A stretch of 64,000 nt of DNA from Cellulomonas sp. ES6 (GCF_030053835.1 NZ_CP125655.1:3100001-3164000); one strand, 5' to 3'. Numbered from the stretch's first letter, positions 24,928-33,010 are shown. Notes: a model not told the origin generated them from the sequence alone. Numbers and translations are program-made.

Positions 24928-25265
24928 CCAACATCGTGCTCAACGTCCTCGTGCTGCTGGCGCTCGTGGTGGCGTCCTGGCGGGTGCTGCGGCGGGTGCG
25001 CCCGGGCCCGCTGGTCTGGACGGCCCTGCACCTGTGCCTGCTGACCATGGTGTTCGACACCGTGATGATCGCGGCCGACCTGTACGTCTTCGACGAGGAC
25101 AAGATCCTCGGCGTCTACCTGTGGGGCGCGCCGCTGGAGGACTTCGCGTACGCGATCGCGGCGGCGCTCGCGATGCCGGTGCTGTGGACCGTGCTCGCGG
25201 GCCGGGAGGCGCGGCGGTCGGCCGCCGGTGCCGGGCCGGCCGCGACGCCGGGGGAGGGCGTGTGA
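24924..25265 (+). CDS. crtYf: C50 carotenoid cyclase subunit, CrtYf/LbtB type
   Basis: A 113-residue, three-helix partner of the preceding subunit: IVLNVLVLLALVVASWRVLR, LVWTALHLCLLTMVFDTVMI and GAPLEDFAYAIAAALAMPVL, where PLEDF replaces the PLEEF-type motif. The hydrophilic tail is Ala/Gly-rich. Both subunits are needed for cyclase activity in characterised systems. It overlaps both neighbours by GTGA. Confidence 0.9.
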   Translation: MTNIVLNVLVLLALVVASWRVLRRVRPGPLVWTALHLCLLTMVFDTVMIAADLYVFDEDKILGVYLWGAPLEDFAYAIAAALAMPVLWTVLAGREARRSAAGAGPAATPGEGV

Positions 25266-26134
25266 GGCAGGTTCTCGCGGCCTCGCGGCCGTTCTCGTGG
25301 GTCAACACCGCCTACCCGTTCGCCACCGGCTACCTGCTGGCGACGGGGGGTCGCGTCGACGCGACGTTCGTCGTCGGCACGCTGTTCTTCCTCGTGCCGT
25401 ACAACCTGCTGATGTACGGCGTGAACGACGTGTTCGACTACGCCTCCGACCTGCGCAACCCGCGCAAGGGCGGCATCGAGGGCGCGCTGGTCGACCCGGC
25501 GGCGGCCCGGGCCGTGCACCGCCGGATCCTGTGGGCGTCCGGGCTGTCGGTGCTGCCGTTCCTGGTCTGGCTGCTGGCCGTCGGGTCCGCGGCGGCCGCC
25601 GTGACCCTGCTGGTCGTCGTGTTCCTGGTCGTCGCCTACTCCGCTCCCGTGCTGCGGTTCAAGGAGCGCCCGGTGCTGGACTCGGCGACCTCCGCGATGC
25701 ACTTCGTCGGGCCGCTGCTGTACGCGCTGGTGCTGGTGGGCGCCGACCTCGGGTCGCGCTCGGTGTGGCCCGTCCTGGTCGCGTTCGTGCTGTGGGGCAT
25801 GGCGTCGCACGCGTTCGGCGCGGTGCAGGACGTGCGGGCGGACCGGGAGGGCGGCATCGGGTCCGTCGCCACCGTGCTCGGGGCGCACGCGACGGTCGTC
25901 GGGGCGACGGCGGCGTACCTCCTGGCGGCGGTCGTGCTGGTCGCGCTGCCGTGGCCGGGCTGGCTCGCCGCCCTGCTGCCCCTGCCCTACGCCGCGAACG
26001 CCGCGCGGTTCTGGTCCGTGCGGGACGAGGACTGCGAGCGGGCGAACGCCGGGTGGCGGGTGTTCCTGTGGCTCAACCTGGTGGTCGGGTTCCTCGTGAC
26101 GATGCTGCTGATCGCGGTGGCGCTCACGGGCTGA
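25262..26134 (+). CDS. crtEb: Lycopene elongase (UbiA prenyltransferase), CrtEb/LbtC type
   Basis: Adds two C5 units to lycopene on the way to C50 pigments such as decaprenoxanthin or sarcinaxanthin. The 290-residue UbiA-family membrane protein has the first Asp motif MYGVNDVFDYASDLRNPRKG near 54-65, the second motif VQDVRADREGGIGS near 187, and about nine hydrophobic helices. The initial SRPFSWVNTAYPFATGY is typical of elongases. It ends the operon and its last 11 bp overlap the surE 3' end tail to tail. No idi gene follows. Confidence 0.93.
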   Translation: MRQVLAASRPFSWVNTAYPFATGYLLATGGRVDATFVVGTLFFLVPYNLLMYGVNDVFDYASDLRNPRKGGIEGALVDPAAARAVHRRILWASGLSVLPFLVWLLAVGSAAAAVTLLVVVFLVVAYSAPVLRFKERPVLDSATSAMHFVGPLLYALVLVGADLGSRSVWPVLVAFVLWGMASHAFGAVQDVRADREGGIGSVATVLGAHATVVGATAAYLLAAVVLVALPWPGWLAALLPLPYAANAARFWSVRDEDCERANAGWRVFLWLNLVVGFLVTMLLIAVALTG

Positions 26135-26918
26135 CGGCGTCGGCGTCGCCCGGCAGCGGGACGGGGGACTCGGGCAGGTCCGCCTCCGCGTCGAACGCCG
26201 GGGCGTGCAGCAGCGTCACGGTGGCCCAGCCGCGCAGCAGCAGCCCGGCGTCGGTGTCCTGCTCCCGCGAGGCCTGGTGCTCGGAGAACGTCAGCATGAG
26301 GTTGCCGTGCTCCACCTCGTGCACGCGCGCCTGGACGGCGCCGAAGGCCGCCAGCGGGGCGCGGCGCAGGCCGCGGACCTCGCCCGCGGGCCGGTCCGGG
26401 ACGTTGAGGTTCACCACGCGGTCCGGCAGGTGCGGGCGGTCCCGCATCCACTCCAGCACGTGGCGGGCGTAGAGCCCCGCGGTGCCCCAGTGCTGCGGGC
26501 GGGCGTCCGCGAGGGAGACGGCCATCCCGCGGATGCCGTGCGTCGCGGCGGACAGGGCCGCCCCCACCGTCCCGGAGTGCAGCACGGCGTGCCCGGTGTT
26601 CGCGCCGCGGTTGACGCCGGACAGCACCAGGTCGGGCTTCGGGCCGAAGCCGCCGTGCGCCGCGACGAACGCGATCATCCCCGGGGCCGCGCGCACCGCG
26701 AAGGACGCGACCCCGCCCGGCAGCCCGGGCGCGTCCAGCCGGTCCACCACCAGGCGGCCGTCCCGCTCGGCGCCCAGCAGGGCGGCGCTCGCCCCGCTGG
26801 AGTCCCGCGCGGGCGCGGCGACCACGACCTCGTCCGCCCCGGCGTCCAGCGCGACCCGGGCGAGCACCGCCAGGCCCGGGGACTCGATCCCGTCGTCGTT
26901 CGTCACCAGCACCCGCAT
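26124..26918 (-). CDS. surE: 5'-nucleotidase SurE
   Basis: Metal-dependent nucleotidase of the survival protein E family, 264 residues. Signature blocks: VLVTNDDGIESPGLAVLARV (Asp8-Asp9 metal site), VVVAAPARDSSGASAAL, DLVLSGVNRGANTGHAVLHS and HSGTVGAALSAATHGIRGMA. ATG 26918 follows GAGGAGGG. It lies 13 nt downstream of the PfkB kinase gene, so the two probably share a transcript. The 3' end overlaps crtEb by 11 bp. Confidence 0.94.
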   Translation of the reverse strand: MRVLVTNDDGIESPGLAVLARVALDAGADEVVVAAPARDSSGASAALLGAERDGRLVVDRLDAPGLPGGVASFAVRAAPGMIAFVAAHGGFGPKPDLVLSGVNRGANTGHAVLHSGTVGAALSAATHGIRGMAVSLADARPQHWGTAGLYARHVLEWMRDRPHLPDRVVNLNVPDRPAGEVRGLRRAPLAAFGAVQARVHEVEHGNLMLTFSEHQASREQDTDAGLLLRGWATVTLLHAPAFDAEADLPESPVPLPGDADAVSP

Positions 26919-26931
26919 CGCCGCTCCCTCC

Positions 26932-27918
26932 TCAGTCGATCTCGCGGACCGTGATCTGCTCCGCGAACCGCTCGATCTGCTCCCGGTGGCCCGTCCCCAG
27001 CCCGCGCCGCGTCACGTTCAGGGCCCCCGCCGCCGCGCCGAGCCGGGCGGCCTCGGTGAGCCGCAGCCCGCGCCCGACCCCGACGGCCGTGCCGGCCGTC
27101 ATCGAGTCGCCGGCGCCGCGGTGGTCCACGGTCGTGACCGACGGGGGCACGATCTCCGCGACGCCCTCCGCCGTCACCAGCAGCGCCGGCTCCGCGGCGC
27201 GCGACACCAGCATCGCGCCGACCTGCCCGGCCGGCACCGCGTCCGCGCCCTGCCCGCCCGGGGGCGCCGGCACGTCGCGCAGCAGCCGCCGGGCGCCCGC
27301 GCGCAGCGACGCCACGGAGTCGTCCGCGGCCAGCCCCGCGTCCACGAGCTCCTCGTGCGACATCTTCAGCACGTCGGCACCGGCCTCCGCGGCGGCGACG
27401 GCGGCCTTGCCGGACAGGTCCGCGACGGTCCGCACCCCGGCGGCCCGCAAGTCCCCGACCAGGCGGCCGAAGAACGACGGCGGCAGCAGCGGCGTCGGGT
27501 ACGCGCCGGTGACGACGCACACGTCCGCGTCCAGCGCCTCCACCAGGACGGTGCCGTACAGGTCGTCGAGCTCGTGGCGGTCCAGGCGGGCCGGTGGCAT
27601 GAACGCCAGCTCGGTGCGCTCACCGCCGCGGCGGTCGTGCAGGTACGCGCCGTTGCCGCCGGCGTACGACACGCGCCGCACCCGCAGGTTCTCGACCTCC
27701 GCCAGGTGGCCGAGCACGGTGCCGGCCTCCCCGCCGAAGGGTCCGCAGACGACCACGTCCGCGCCCAGCGAGTACGCCATCCGCGCCACCCAGAGGCCCT
27801 GGCCGCCCGGGTGGACGTGGATCTCCGGCGTCACGTCGTCCGAGCCGTTCTCGAGCGTGACGGTGAGGATCGGCGTGGGTGCGAGCACGCACACGCGCGG
27901 GTTGCGGCTGGTCGGCAC
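26932..27918 (-). CDS. PfkB-family carbohydrate kinase (1-phosphofructokinase-like)
   Basis: A 328-residue ribokinase-fold kinase. It has VCVLAPTPILTVTLE, the substrate-binding GG motif HVHPGGQGLWVARMAYSLGA (His replacing the Lys/Asn of classical FruK), DLSGKAAVAAAEAGADVLKM, and the anion hole/catalytic motif TTVDHRGAGDSMTAGTA, with Asp in GAGDS. It is close to the 1-phosphofructokinase and tagatose-6-phosphate kinase group, but HPGGQG is atypical, so the sugar is not assigned. GTG 27918 follows GGAGG. It is the upstream partner of surE. Confidence 0.85.
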   Translation of the reverse strand: MPTSRNPRVCVLAPTPILTVTLENGSDDVTPEIHVHPGGQGLWVARMAYSLGADVVVCGPFGGEAGTVLGHLAEVENLRVRRVSYAGGNGAYLHDRRGGERTELAFMPPARLDRHELDDLYGTVLVEALDADVCVVTGAYPTPLLPPSFFGRLVGDLRAAGVRTVADLSGKAAVAAAEAGADVLKMSHEELVDAGLAADDSVASLRAGARRLLRDVPAPPGGQGADAVPAGQVGAMLVSRAAEPALLVTAEGVAEIVPPSVTTVDHRGAGDSMTAGTAVGVGRGLRLTEAARLGAAAGALNVTRRGLGTGHREQIERFAEQITVREID

Positions 27919-28096
27919 GGGCGGCCTCCGGGGCGTCCACCGGGCGGGGATCCCATGCTGACGTGCGGCGACGCGGTCCGCACGTCCAGGCCGGCCGCAC
28001 CGGTGCGCCCGCCGCGGGGCCGCCGGGCGTGTGCAGGTCGTGCGCAGGGTCCGCGAGGGCCGCCCGCTGCGGTGGAGGGGTCCGGGCGCCGCGTGG

Positions 28097-28102
28097 TCGG
28101 AT
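28097..28102 (+). promoter_or_regulatory. -10-like hexamer before the MscS gene
   Basis: TCGGAT ends 7 nt before GTG 28110. A weaker match than the others; it includes the alternative ATG at 28101. Confidence 0.35.
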
Positions 28103-28109
28103 GGGCGCC

Positions 28110-29972
28110 GTGATCCCTGCAGCCGTCGAGTCCGAGACCGCCGAGACCGCCCGGGACGTCCTCGTCCCGGTGCTGTCCGTCGCCGGTGCCGTCGTCGCCG
28201 CCCTGCTGGTGGCCGTCGTCATCGGCGCCCTGGTGCGGTCGGTCGCCAAGAAGTCCGTCATCGCCGCCGACCTGTCCCGGCGGTCGAAGCACGCCCTGCG
28301 GGCCGTGCTCGTCGTGATCGCCGTCTGGATCGCCCTGCGCATCTCGGTGCCGGCGGACACGTGGCAGTCCTCCGGCTGGATGCGGGCCGCGGGCCACGTC
28401 CTGCTCATCGCGCTGATCGTCGCCGTCACCTGGCTGGTGGGCACGCTCGCGTTCGTCGTCGAGGACGCCGCCCTGTCCCGCTACCGGGTCGACGTGAAGG
28501 ACAACCGGCACGCCCGCCGCGTCCGCACGCAGATCCAGGTGCTGCGCCGCATCACGGTCGCCGTGCTCGTCGTCGTCGCCACCGCGGCCGTGCTGCTGAC
28601 GTTCCCGGGGGTGTCCGCGTTCGGGGCGAGCCTGCTGGCGTCCGCCGGCGTGCTGTCGATCGTCGCTGGCCTCGCGGCCCAGAGCAGCCTCGCGAACGTG
28701 TTCGCCGGCCTGCAGCTCGCGTTCACCGACGCGATCCGGGTGGACGACGTCGTCATCGTCGAGGACGAGTGGGGCCGCATCGAGGAGATCACGCTGACCT
28801 ACGTCGTCGTGCACGTCTGGGACGACCGCCGGCTGATCCTGCCCTCGACCTACTTCACGCAGACCCCCTTCCAGAACTGGACCCGTCGCGCCGCGGAGCT
28901 GCTCGGGACGGTCGAGATGGACGTCGACTGGCAGGTCCCCGTCGACGACCTGCGCGGCGAGCTCAACCGCCTGCTCGCGGCGACCGACCTGTGGGACCAC
29001 CGCGTCGGCATCCTGCAGGTCACGGACGCCGTCAACGGGGTGGTGCGGCTGCGCGCGCTCGCGAGCGCCGTCGACGCGCCGACGCTGTTCGACCTGCGCT
29101 GCTACCTGCGCGAGGGGCTGGTCGCGTACCTGCAGCAGGCCGCGCCGCAGGGGCTGCCGCGCACGCGCATCGAGACGACCCGCGGCGCCGAGCCGGCCGT
29201 CGGCGGGTCGGCACGCCCGGAACCCCCGCGGCCGGTCGCCCCGGCCGTCGAGGGCGGTCAGCAGGACGCCCGCCTGTTCACCGGGAGCGTCGAGGCGCTG
29301 GAGCGCTCGCGGTCGTTCGCCGGCCCGGGCGAGGACGTCATCGCCGAGCGCGAGGAGCACGCGGCCGAGGCGCGCGCGCAGGAGGAGGCGCCCGCGGGGC
29401 GGACGTCCGGCGGCAGGACCGTGGGCGTCGTCGCGGCGCCCGGGACGGCGGCGGTGCCCGCCGCGGCCCCGCCGGCCGGGGACGTGCCGGACGGGTCGGA
29501 CGAGTCGGACGAGTCGGACGACCGCGCGCCGCAGGCGCCGGCGGGCGCGGTCCCGGAGGCCGTGGAGTCTGTCCGTTCGGAGGCTCCGACGGGGCAGGGC
29601 GCTCCGACCGGTGCGGTCGCGCGCGACGAGACGCCCCTCCGTTCGGAGGCTCCGACGGGGTCGGGCGCGCTGACCGGCGCGGCCGTGGACGGCTCCGCCC
29701 GGCCTGAGCCCCTGCCCGCGTCGGCCCCCCGTTCGGAGGCGGGCAGGGATGCGGCGGCCCAGGCGGACGCCCGGGAGTCGGGCACGGAGGTCCGCGTGCC
29801 GCGGACGGACGAGACCCAGCTCATCGACCCGGCGGGGCCGGGCACGATGGTGCTGCCGGCGGTCGGGGAGGACGCACCCGGATCGGCCGACCAGGACCGG
29901 TCGGCCGGTGAGGGCGTCGCCCAGCCTCCGACCCGGCGGTCGGTCCGTAGCGCCCCGCGCGACCCGCGCTGA
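28110..29972 (+). CDS. MscS-type mechanosensitive ion channel with long disordered C-terminus
   Basis: About 620 residues from GTG 28110 (ATG 28101 is equally in frame). The N-terminal 180 residues hold four or five hydrophobic helices. The MscS pore helix and beta domain follow: SAGVLSIVAGLAAQSSLANV, FAGLQLAFTDAIRVDDVVIV, EEITLTYVVVHVWDDRRLIL and PSTYFTQTPFQNWTR. From about residue 365 on the chain is low-complexity, rich in Ala, Pro, Glu, Asp and Ser, with an acidic stretch (DGSDESDESDD) and a duplicated 22-residue unit starting RSEAPTG. Roles are osmotic release; the tail is cytosolic and of unknown use. Confidence 0.9.
   Translation: MIPAAVESETAETARDVLVPVLSVAGAVVAALLVAVVIGALVRSVAKKSVIAADLSRRSKHALRAVLVVIAVWIALRISVPADTWQSSGWMRAAGHVLLIALIVAVTWLVGTLAFVVEDAALSRYRVDVKDNRHARRVRTQIQVLRRITVAVLVVVATAAVLLTFPGVSAFGASLLASAGVLSIVAGLAAQSSLANVFAGLQLAFTDAIRVDDVVIVEDEWGRIEEITLTYVVVHVWDDRRLILPSTYFTQTPFQNWTRRAAELLGTVEMDVDWQVPVDDLRGELNRLLAATDLWDHRVGILQVTDAVNGVVRLRALASAVDAPTLFDLRCYLREGLVAYLQQAAPQGLPRTRIETTRGAEPAVGGSARPEPPRPVAPAVEGGQQDARLFTGSVEALERSRSFAGPGEDVIAEREEHAAEARAQEEAPAGRTSGGRTVGVVAAPGTAAVPAAAPPAGDVPDGSDESDESDDRAPQAPAGAVPEAVESVRSEAPTGQGAPTGAVARDETPLRSEAPTGSGALTGAAVDGSARPEPLPASAPRSEAGRDAAAQADARESGTEVRVPRTDETQLIDPAGPGTMVLPAVGEDAPGSADQDRSAGEGVAQPPTRRSVRSAPRDPR
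29572..29660 (+). repeat. 66-bp tandem duplication in the MscS C-terminal tail
   Basis: The 23-mer at 29572-29594 recurs exactly at 29638-29660. The period is 66 bp, a multiple of three, so the frame is kept. The encoded units start RSEAPTGQGAPTGAV and RSEAPTGSGALTGAA; a partial third, PRSEAG, follows near 29730. Confidence 0.8.
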
Positions 29973-29997
29973 CGCCCTCCGCGGCCTCGCGAGCCGT

Positions 29998-30061
29998 CGC
30001 CGAGAGTCCAGGACACGCCGGCGCGCGGCCGGGAAGCCGGGCGAGTCCTGGACTCTCGGCG
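29998..30061. repeat. Long inverted repeat downstream of the MscS gene
   Basis: The arms at 29998-30014 and 30045-30061 are perfect 17-bp reverse complements (left arm begins CGCCGAGAGTCC), with a 30-nt GC-rich loop that is itself partly self-complementary. It starts 26 nt after the stop and is a likely transcription terminator. Its lower-GC core and length also suit a mobile REP-like or intergenic palindromic element. Confidence 0.75.
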
Positions 30062-30340
30062 CGCATGCGGGTCGGGTGAGCGCGCATGCGGACTGGCCGC
30101 GCGGGCGGGGGTGTGAGCGGGCATGCAGGGCGGTGGGCGCGCACGCGGGGTCGGGTGCGCGGGCGCGTAGCGTCCCTGCGAACCGCGGTGCTGTCCACCG
30201 GGCTCCGCGCAGCGGACACCCGCGGTCTTGCCCAGCGGACGCCGGGTTGCAGCCTCCCGGGATCCTGCCGACGGTGGAAGGGTCCGATGGCCGGTCCGCC
30301 CCTGGTGTCCCGGCCGCCACCGGCAACGAGAGGAGCCCCC
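30061..30340. other. Intergenic stretch with short GCATGC-centred repeats
   Basis: Part of the 368-nt gap (29973-30340). GCATGC occurs at 30063-30068, 30084-30089 and 30121-30126, embedded in similar GCGCGCATGCGG-like units, and a related GCGCACGCGG lies near 30139. No ORF is convincing. The last 80 nt should carry the promoter of the next gene; no clear -10 stands out. Confidence 0.4.
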
Positions 30341-30625
30341 GTGCTCACCTTGACCGACAACGCCAGCACCGCCGTCCGTGACCTGACCACGCGTGCCGGG
30401 CTTCCCGACTCGGGTGGTCTGCGGATCGCCGAGTCGCAGCAGCAGCTCGGTTCGTTCGAGCTGGCCCTCGTCCCGGAGGCCGTGCCCGGGGACGAGGTCA
30501 TCGCGTCCGACGGTGCCACCGTCTTCGTCCCGCCGGAGACGGCGACCGCTCTGGCGGACCTCACGCTCGACGCGGACCCGTCCGCGGCCGGCAGCCCCGG
30601 CTTCACGCTCGCGCCGCAGGCCTGA
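30341..30625 (+). CDS. HesB/IscA-like fold protein lacking cysteines
   Basis: A 94-residue protein beginning VLTLTDNASTAVRDLTTRAG, a strand SGGLRIAESQQQLGSFELAL, and DEVIASDGATVFVPPETATA, matching the beta-rich HesB-like (Fe-S biosynthesis) fold common in actinobacteria. IscA proteins bind iron through a Cys and a CGC motif; this protein has no Cys at all, so it cannot use those ligands. Its role is therefore open. GTG 30341 follows GAGAGGAG. Confidence 0.75.
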   Translation: MLTLTDNASTAVRDLTTRAGLPDSGGLRIAESQQQLGSFELALVPEAVPGDEVIASDGATVFVPPETATALADLTLDADPSAAGSPGFTLAPQA

Positions 30626-30799
30626 GCCTCCCGTGACGGCGACGAGGGCTCGCGCAGCCGCTGGTGCGGATGTGCGAGCCCTCGTCGTGCCGGGCGTGGT
30701 GCCGTGCGGTGTCCCACCGTCCGGCCCGGGCCCGGCACGGTCCGACGGTGGTCTCCCACCACCGCCGGACCGGGTCGGTGCCCCCGTGGGGGCGGACGC

Positions 30800-31069
30800 T
30801 CAGACGCGGGCGCCGCGGCGTCCGGTCAGGGCGCCGTAGATCAGCAGCACGACGATCGAGCCGCCGATCGCGAGGAGCCACGTCTGCAGGGACCAGAAGT
30901 CCTCGAGCGGTGCGTCGAACAGCACGCTGCCGAGCCAGCCGCCCAGCAGGGCCCCGACGACACCGAGCAGCAGCGTCACGAACCACCCTCCGGCCTGGCG
31001 GCCCGGGAGGATCGCCTTGGCGATCGCACCGGCGATCAGGCCGAGCAGCAGGAATGCGAAGAATCCCAT
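30800..31069 (-). CDS. GlsB/YeaQ/YmgE-family small membrane protein
   Basis: An 89-residue protein of the transglycosylase-associated (GlsB/YeaQ) family: three hydrophobic segments, MGFFAFLLLGLIAGAIAKAI, LPGRQAGGWFVTLLLGVVGA and a last helix with WLLAIGGSIVVLLIYGALTG. The PGRQ(A)GG loop and GALLGGWLG are family marks. These are often stress-induced, but the function is unknown. ATG 31069 follows GGAGGTG. Confidence 0.9.
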   Translation of the reverse strand: MGFFAFLLLGLIAGAIAKAILPGRQAGGWFVTLLLGVVGALLGGWLGSVLFDAPLEDFWSLQTWLLAIGGSIVVLLIYGALTGRRGARV

Positions 31070-31236
31070 CGGACACCTCCAGGTGACGTGGTGCGGTCGG
31101 GGATGACCGTCGCACGCCCGGCCCGGTCCCGCATCCGGAAGCGCTGCCCAGCGGCAGGTGAGCCGGTGCCCGGCCGGTGCCGTCCGGGTTCCGTGCCCGT
31201 CCCGTCCGCGCTCCGCGCCGGGTCCGGCGCCCGGGG

Positions 31237-31584
31237 TCAGGCGGCCGGCACGAGGTCGAACGCGTTGCCCTCCGGGTCCGTCAGGCTGACCCACCGCGCG
31301 GTCCCGCCGACCGCTCCGACCCGGCGGGCGCCGAGGCGCACGAGGCGCTCCGACTCGCGCTCGAGGTCGGTGGTGACCAGGTCGAGGTGCAGGGTGTTGC
31401 GGACGACGCCGCCGGGCTGCACGCGCTCGAAGGCGAGCCGGGGGGCGCCGGCGTCGGGGAGCACCTCGGCGCGCTCGGGGCTGGCGCCGGGTGCGACGTC
31501 CCGGCCGAGCGCGGCGGCCCAGAACAGGGCGACGGCGTGCGCGTCGTAGGCGTCGAAGGTGAGTCCGCGGAAGGTGCTGGCCAT
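31237..31584 (-). CDS. VOC/glyoxalase-like domain protein
   Basis: A 115-residue single-domain vicinal-oxygen-chelate protein: MASTFRGLTFDAYDAHAVAL, FWAAALGRDVAPG, NTLHLDLVTTDLERESERL and WVSLTDPEGNAFDLVP. The metal-ligand positions His (in LHLDL) and Glu/Asp (PEGNAFD) are present. Members act in glyoxal detoxification or antibiotic resistance; the substrate is not assigned. The ATG at 31584 has a weak GGAGGC site. It is divergent from a TetR regulator that probably controls it. Confidence 0.85.
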   Translation of the reverse strand: MASTFRGLTFDAYDAHAVALFWAAALGRDVAPGASPERAEVLPDAGAPRLAFERVQPGGVVRNTLHLDLVTTDLERESERLVRLGARRVGAVGGTARWVSLTDPEGNAFDLVPAA

Positions 31585-31697
31585 GGGGTGCCTCCATCGA
31601 GCGGGGCGGTCGTGTGGGGTCCGGGGCGGCAGCTGCCGCGGGGCCGGGAGGGGGTCGCGCGGCGTCGACGGATCGGCGGGGGCGGCGTACCCTGGGA

Positions 31698-31724
31698 ACG
31701 AAACGGAGGAGACTCTCGTTTCGT
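31698..31724. promoter_or_regulatory. Inverted repeat operator between VOC and TetR genes
   Basis: ACGAAACG (31698-31705), an 11-nt centre, then CGTTTCGT (31717-31724): perfect 8-bp arms in the divergent region, next to a TACCCT -10-like hexamer (31688-31693). This is a typical TetR operator layout. Confidence 0.65.
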
Positions 31725-31772
31725 CCAGAACTCTAACCGGAGGGCCCTCCGGATCGCAAGAAGGGAATCGTC

Positions 31773-32363
31773 GTGACCACCGCACCCGCCGCCAAGCCGC
31801 TGCGCGCCGACGCCGCACGCAACCGCGCCCGGCTGCTCGCGGTGGCGGCCGAGGCCCTCGCGGAGGACCCGGACACGCCGCTCGAGGCGATCGCCCAGCG
31901 CGCGGGCGTCGGGATCGGCACCCTGTACCGCCACTTCCCGGAGCGCGGCGCGCTGGTCGAAGCCGCGTACCGCCAGGAGGTCACGGCGCTGTGCGACGCC
32001 GCACCCGCGCTGCTCGGGCAGGTCCGCCCCGCCGCCGACGCCCTGCGGGAGTGGATGGCGCGGTTCGTGCGCTACGCCGCGACCAAGCGGGGGATGGGCG
32101 CCGCGCTGCGCACCGCCGTCGGGTCGGACTCGTCGCTGTTCGCCGAGACCAGGACCCGCATCATCGCGGCCATCGACGTGCTGCTCGACGCGGGACGGGC
32201 GGACGGCTCCGTCCGCGGGGACGTCGACGGCGAGCAGGTGATGCTCGCCATGGGCTGCGTGTGGAACGTCCCCGACTCCGACCGGTGGGCCGACCGTGTG
32301 CGGGGCCTGCTGGACCTCGTGGTCGACGGCCTGCGCTACGGCGCGGGGGACGCCGCGCGCTGA
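31773..32363 (+). CDS. TetR-family regulator
   Basis: A 196-residue TetR protein: N-terminal HTH RNRARLLAVAAEALAEDPDT, IAQRAGVGIGTLYRHFPERG (recognition helix) and an alpha-helical ligand domain with EWMARFVRYAATKRGMGAAL. This subgroup (SBP_bac-like TetR_C33 style) often represses a divergent oxidoreductase or VOC gene. GTG 31773 follows AAGGGAA. An inverted repeat in the shared upstream region is the likely operator. Confidence 0.9.
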   Translation: MTTAPAAKPLRADAARNRARLLAVAAEALAEDPDTPLEAIAQRAGVGIGTLYRHFPERGALVEAAYRQEVTALCDAAPALLGQVRPAADALREWMARFVRYAATKRGMGAALRTAVGSDSSLFAETRTRIIAAIDVLLDAGRADGSVRGDVDGEQVMLAMGCVWNVPDSDRWADRVRGLLDLVVDGLRYGAGDAAR

Positions 32364-33010
32364 GGCGGCGGGGCGGCGGTGCCCCGCTCCCGCGCGACCC
32401 GGTACGACCGCCGGCGCACCCGGGCGGCCCAGCCCGGCACCGTCATCGGCGCATGGCGCACCGGGTCGAATCGCAGCGCGTCGTCGTCGCCGTCGTCCGC
32501 CGCCGGCGGGCAGGTCAGCCGCCCGCACCGTCGCCAGGCCCCGCCGGGCCGCGCGGACAGCAGCAGCAGGTCGACCCCGTCGCGCGGCGCGCCCGGCACC
32601 GGGACCGCGGCGAGCACCACGCCGCGCCCGTCCTCGTCGACGAACGGCATGATCGTCGAGAACGGACCGCGGGACGGGCGCAGGCGCGGCACCAGCGCGA
32701 ACCGGCCGAGGCGCCCCAGGCCCGTCGAGGACAGCAGCAGGTCCTGCTCGCGGCCGTCCCGCCACCACCGCACCGCGAGGCCCCCGACGTCGGGCAGCGG
32801 TGCCGGCAGGCCGGCCGAGCGGGACACCCGCACGAGCGCCGGGACCACGGCCGGCGCACCGAGCTCCCGGGCGCCCGGCGCGCCCGCGTCGTCGAGCAGC
32901 AGGACGCCGCGGTGCACCACGCCCCGCGGGTGCAGCGGCCGGGGCGACCGGCGCAGCACCCCCACGGCCCGGACCGCGACGGCGAGGACCGCGCCGGCGG
33001 CGTCGGCCAC
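32336..33010 (-). CDS. Uncharacterised protein resembling actinobacterial 'phosphodiesterase' annotations
   Basis: About 224 residues if it starts at GTG 33010; the start is uncertain because no good ribosome site is seen. Visible segments: PRPLHPRGVVHRGVLLLDDA, VPALVRVSRSAGLPAPLPDV, LAVRWWRDGREQDLLLSSTG and SRGPFSTIMPFVDEDGRG. I recall similar proteins labelled phosphodiesterase, but no phosphodiesterase motif is present. The HPRG/RFSR-like pattern hints at a distant catalase-type heme fold. The 3' end overlaps the TetR gene by 28 bp. Function not assigned. Confidence 0.6.
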   Translation of the reverse strand: MADAAGAVLAVAVRAVGVLRRSPRPLHPRGVVHRGVLLLDDAGAPGARELGAPAVVPALVRVSRSAGLPAPLPDVGGLAVRWWRDGREQDLLLSSTGLGRLGRFALVPRLRPSRGPFSTIMPFVDEDGRGVVLAAVPVPGAPRDGVDLLLLSARPGGAWRRCGRLTCPPAADDGDDDALRFDPVRHAPMTVPGWAARVRRRSYRVARERGTAAPPPQRAASPAP

